From an uncultured Elusimicrobium sp. (GTDB lineage Bacteria; Elusimicrobiota; Elusimicrobia; Elusimicrobiales; UBA9959): a stretch of DNA of 36,573 bases. A model generated the notes under the pieces. It did no database searches, was not told the DNA's origin, and worked only from the letters and a program-made list of their open reading frames with translations. Every line of letters starts with the position of its first letter. Positions within the stretch are counted from its first letter, which is position 1. The stretch lies in the NCBI GenBank assembly GCA_902783485.1, contig CACZRG010000011.1, positions 1 through 36,573 of the forward strand. Direction: 5' to 3'. The position numbers and the translations under genes were made by a program. Below are positions 35,970 to 36,573 of the stretch, piece by piece.

Positions 35970-36573
35970 ATGATAAAGCGTGAAAAATACATCAGGGAAA
36001 TACGCGGCTTTTATGACAGCGACCTTATAAAGATAATAACAGGCGTAAGGCGTTGCGGGAAATCCGTCATTCTGGAACAGATTCATAATGAGATAAAAAA
36101 GAAAACTGACAATATTGTAAGCCTGGATTTTGACGACAGGGCCGTCACAGACATTATAACCACCTGGAAAGACATCTGCACTTATGTTTCAAAACATAAA
36201 AAAAAGGGGCTTTGCTATGTTTTTCTTGACGAGGTACAGGAAATAGAAGGCTGGGAAACCGCCTGTCGTTCACTGCGTAGGGAAAATTGCTCTGTTTTCA
36301 TAAGCGGCTCAAATTCAAAACTGCTTTCGCGTGAATTTACAAAGGAACTTTCCGGAAGATACGTGGCTTTCAGAATACGCCCTTTTGTGTACAGGGAATT
36401 ACAGGAATATGCCACACAGTTAGGCAAAAACATAAGCATATCCGACTATCTTGTATGGGGAGGCTTCCCTAAACGCATTGAATTTAATTCGGAGGCAGAG
36501 CAGAGAAGATACCTTAATGACCTTGACGACACAATAGTTGCCAATGACGTGATAAACAGGTATAAGATAAGAA
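35970..36573 (+). CDS. AAA_14/DUF4143-type ATPase, truncated by the window end
   Basis: The frame from the ATG at 35970 stays open to the last base, giving 201 residues. It begins MIKREKYIREIRGFYDSDLI, followed by Walker A TGVRRCGKS (24-32), Walker B VFLDEVQEIEGWE (84-96) and the sensor segment ISGSNSKLLSREF (111-123). It continues through LSGRYVAFRIRPFVYREL and LVWGGFPKRI, all typical of the ATPase part of the AAA_14/DUF4143 family, which is common in anaerobes and archaea and often present in many copies. The C-terminal DUF4143 part (nuclease-like in some views) is outside the window. The biological role of the family is poorly known. The gene starts next to an operator-like repeat. Confidence 0.85.
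   Translation, partial: MIKREKYIREIRGFYDSDLIKIITGVRRCGKSVILEQIHNEIKKKTDNIVSLDFDDRAVTDIITTWKDICTYVSKHKKKGLCYVFLDEVQEIEGWETACRSLRRENCSVFISGSNSKLLSREFTKELSGRYVAFRIRPFVYRELQEYATQLGKNISISDYLVWGGFPKRIEFNSEAEQRRYLNDLDDTIVANDVINRYKIR

Overview
The window looks like the origin-proximal part of a diderm bacterial chromosome of moderate GC content. It carries the core replication block (dnaA, dnaN, a dciA/DUF721 gene, gyrB, gyrA), the parAB partition genes, lipopolysaccharide (kdsC) and outer-membrane genes, and type IV pilus genes. Diderm character rests on KdsC, a signal-peptide beta-barrel protein and PilM/N/O/T. The gene set would fit a lineage such as Elusimicrobiota, but that is an impression from gene content and divergence, not a phylogenetic result.

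Layout. Positions 34-2358 (-): a McrB-like ATPase with an EVE-like insertion, with the start of its partner just at the window edge. Positions 2481-7295 (+): an MscS-type channel, YchF and a PcrA/UvrD helicase. Positions 7333-11210 (-): a pilus-assembly operon with a natural PilM-PilN fusion, PilO and a large unknown secreted protein. Positions 11391-11561 (+): a small gene. Positions 11751-16931 (-): an apparent operon parA-parB-secreted protein-asd-membrane protein, driven by a near-consensus promoter. Positions 16932-19140: a 2.2 kb, extremely AT-rich, apparently non-coding island holding five copies of an 18-bp palindrome that is a variant of the ParB-binding parS site. Positions 19141-21340: an SPFH protein (-), then kdsC and ccdA (+). 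Positions 21409-29734 (-): gyrA, gyrB, dciA, dnaN and dnaA. From 30764 to the right end every gene is on +: a NadD-YqeK fusion, a LytR_C-type protein, PilT, a cyclic-nucleotide-binding-like protein, an outer-membrane protein and a truncated AAA ATPase with an operator-like repeat at its promoter.

The leftward replication genes and the rightward block meet near 29.7-30.7 kb, which suggests that replication starts near the dnaA upstream region. The parS island lies about 11 kb away, the usual relation of a ParABS centromere to oriC. No consensus DnaA box (TTATCCACA) was seen upstream of dnaA, and DnaA itself has substitutions in its DNA-reading motif.

The most notable points are: the parS island with a widened palindrome; an apparent one-base frameshift in the first codons of dnaN; the altered DNA-recognition motif of DnaA; the PilM-PilN fusion that keeps the PilN docking motif internally; ParB with a 150-residue linker between its ParA-activating peptide and its CTPase domain; and the repeat-controlled, possibly leaderless ATPase gene at the right edge. 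All calls come from reading the sequence; no database search was run.
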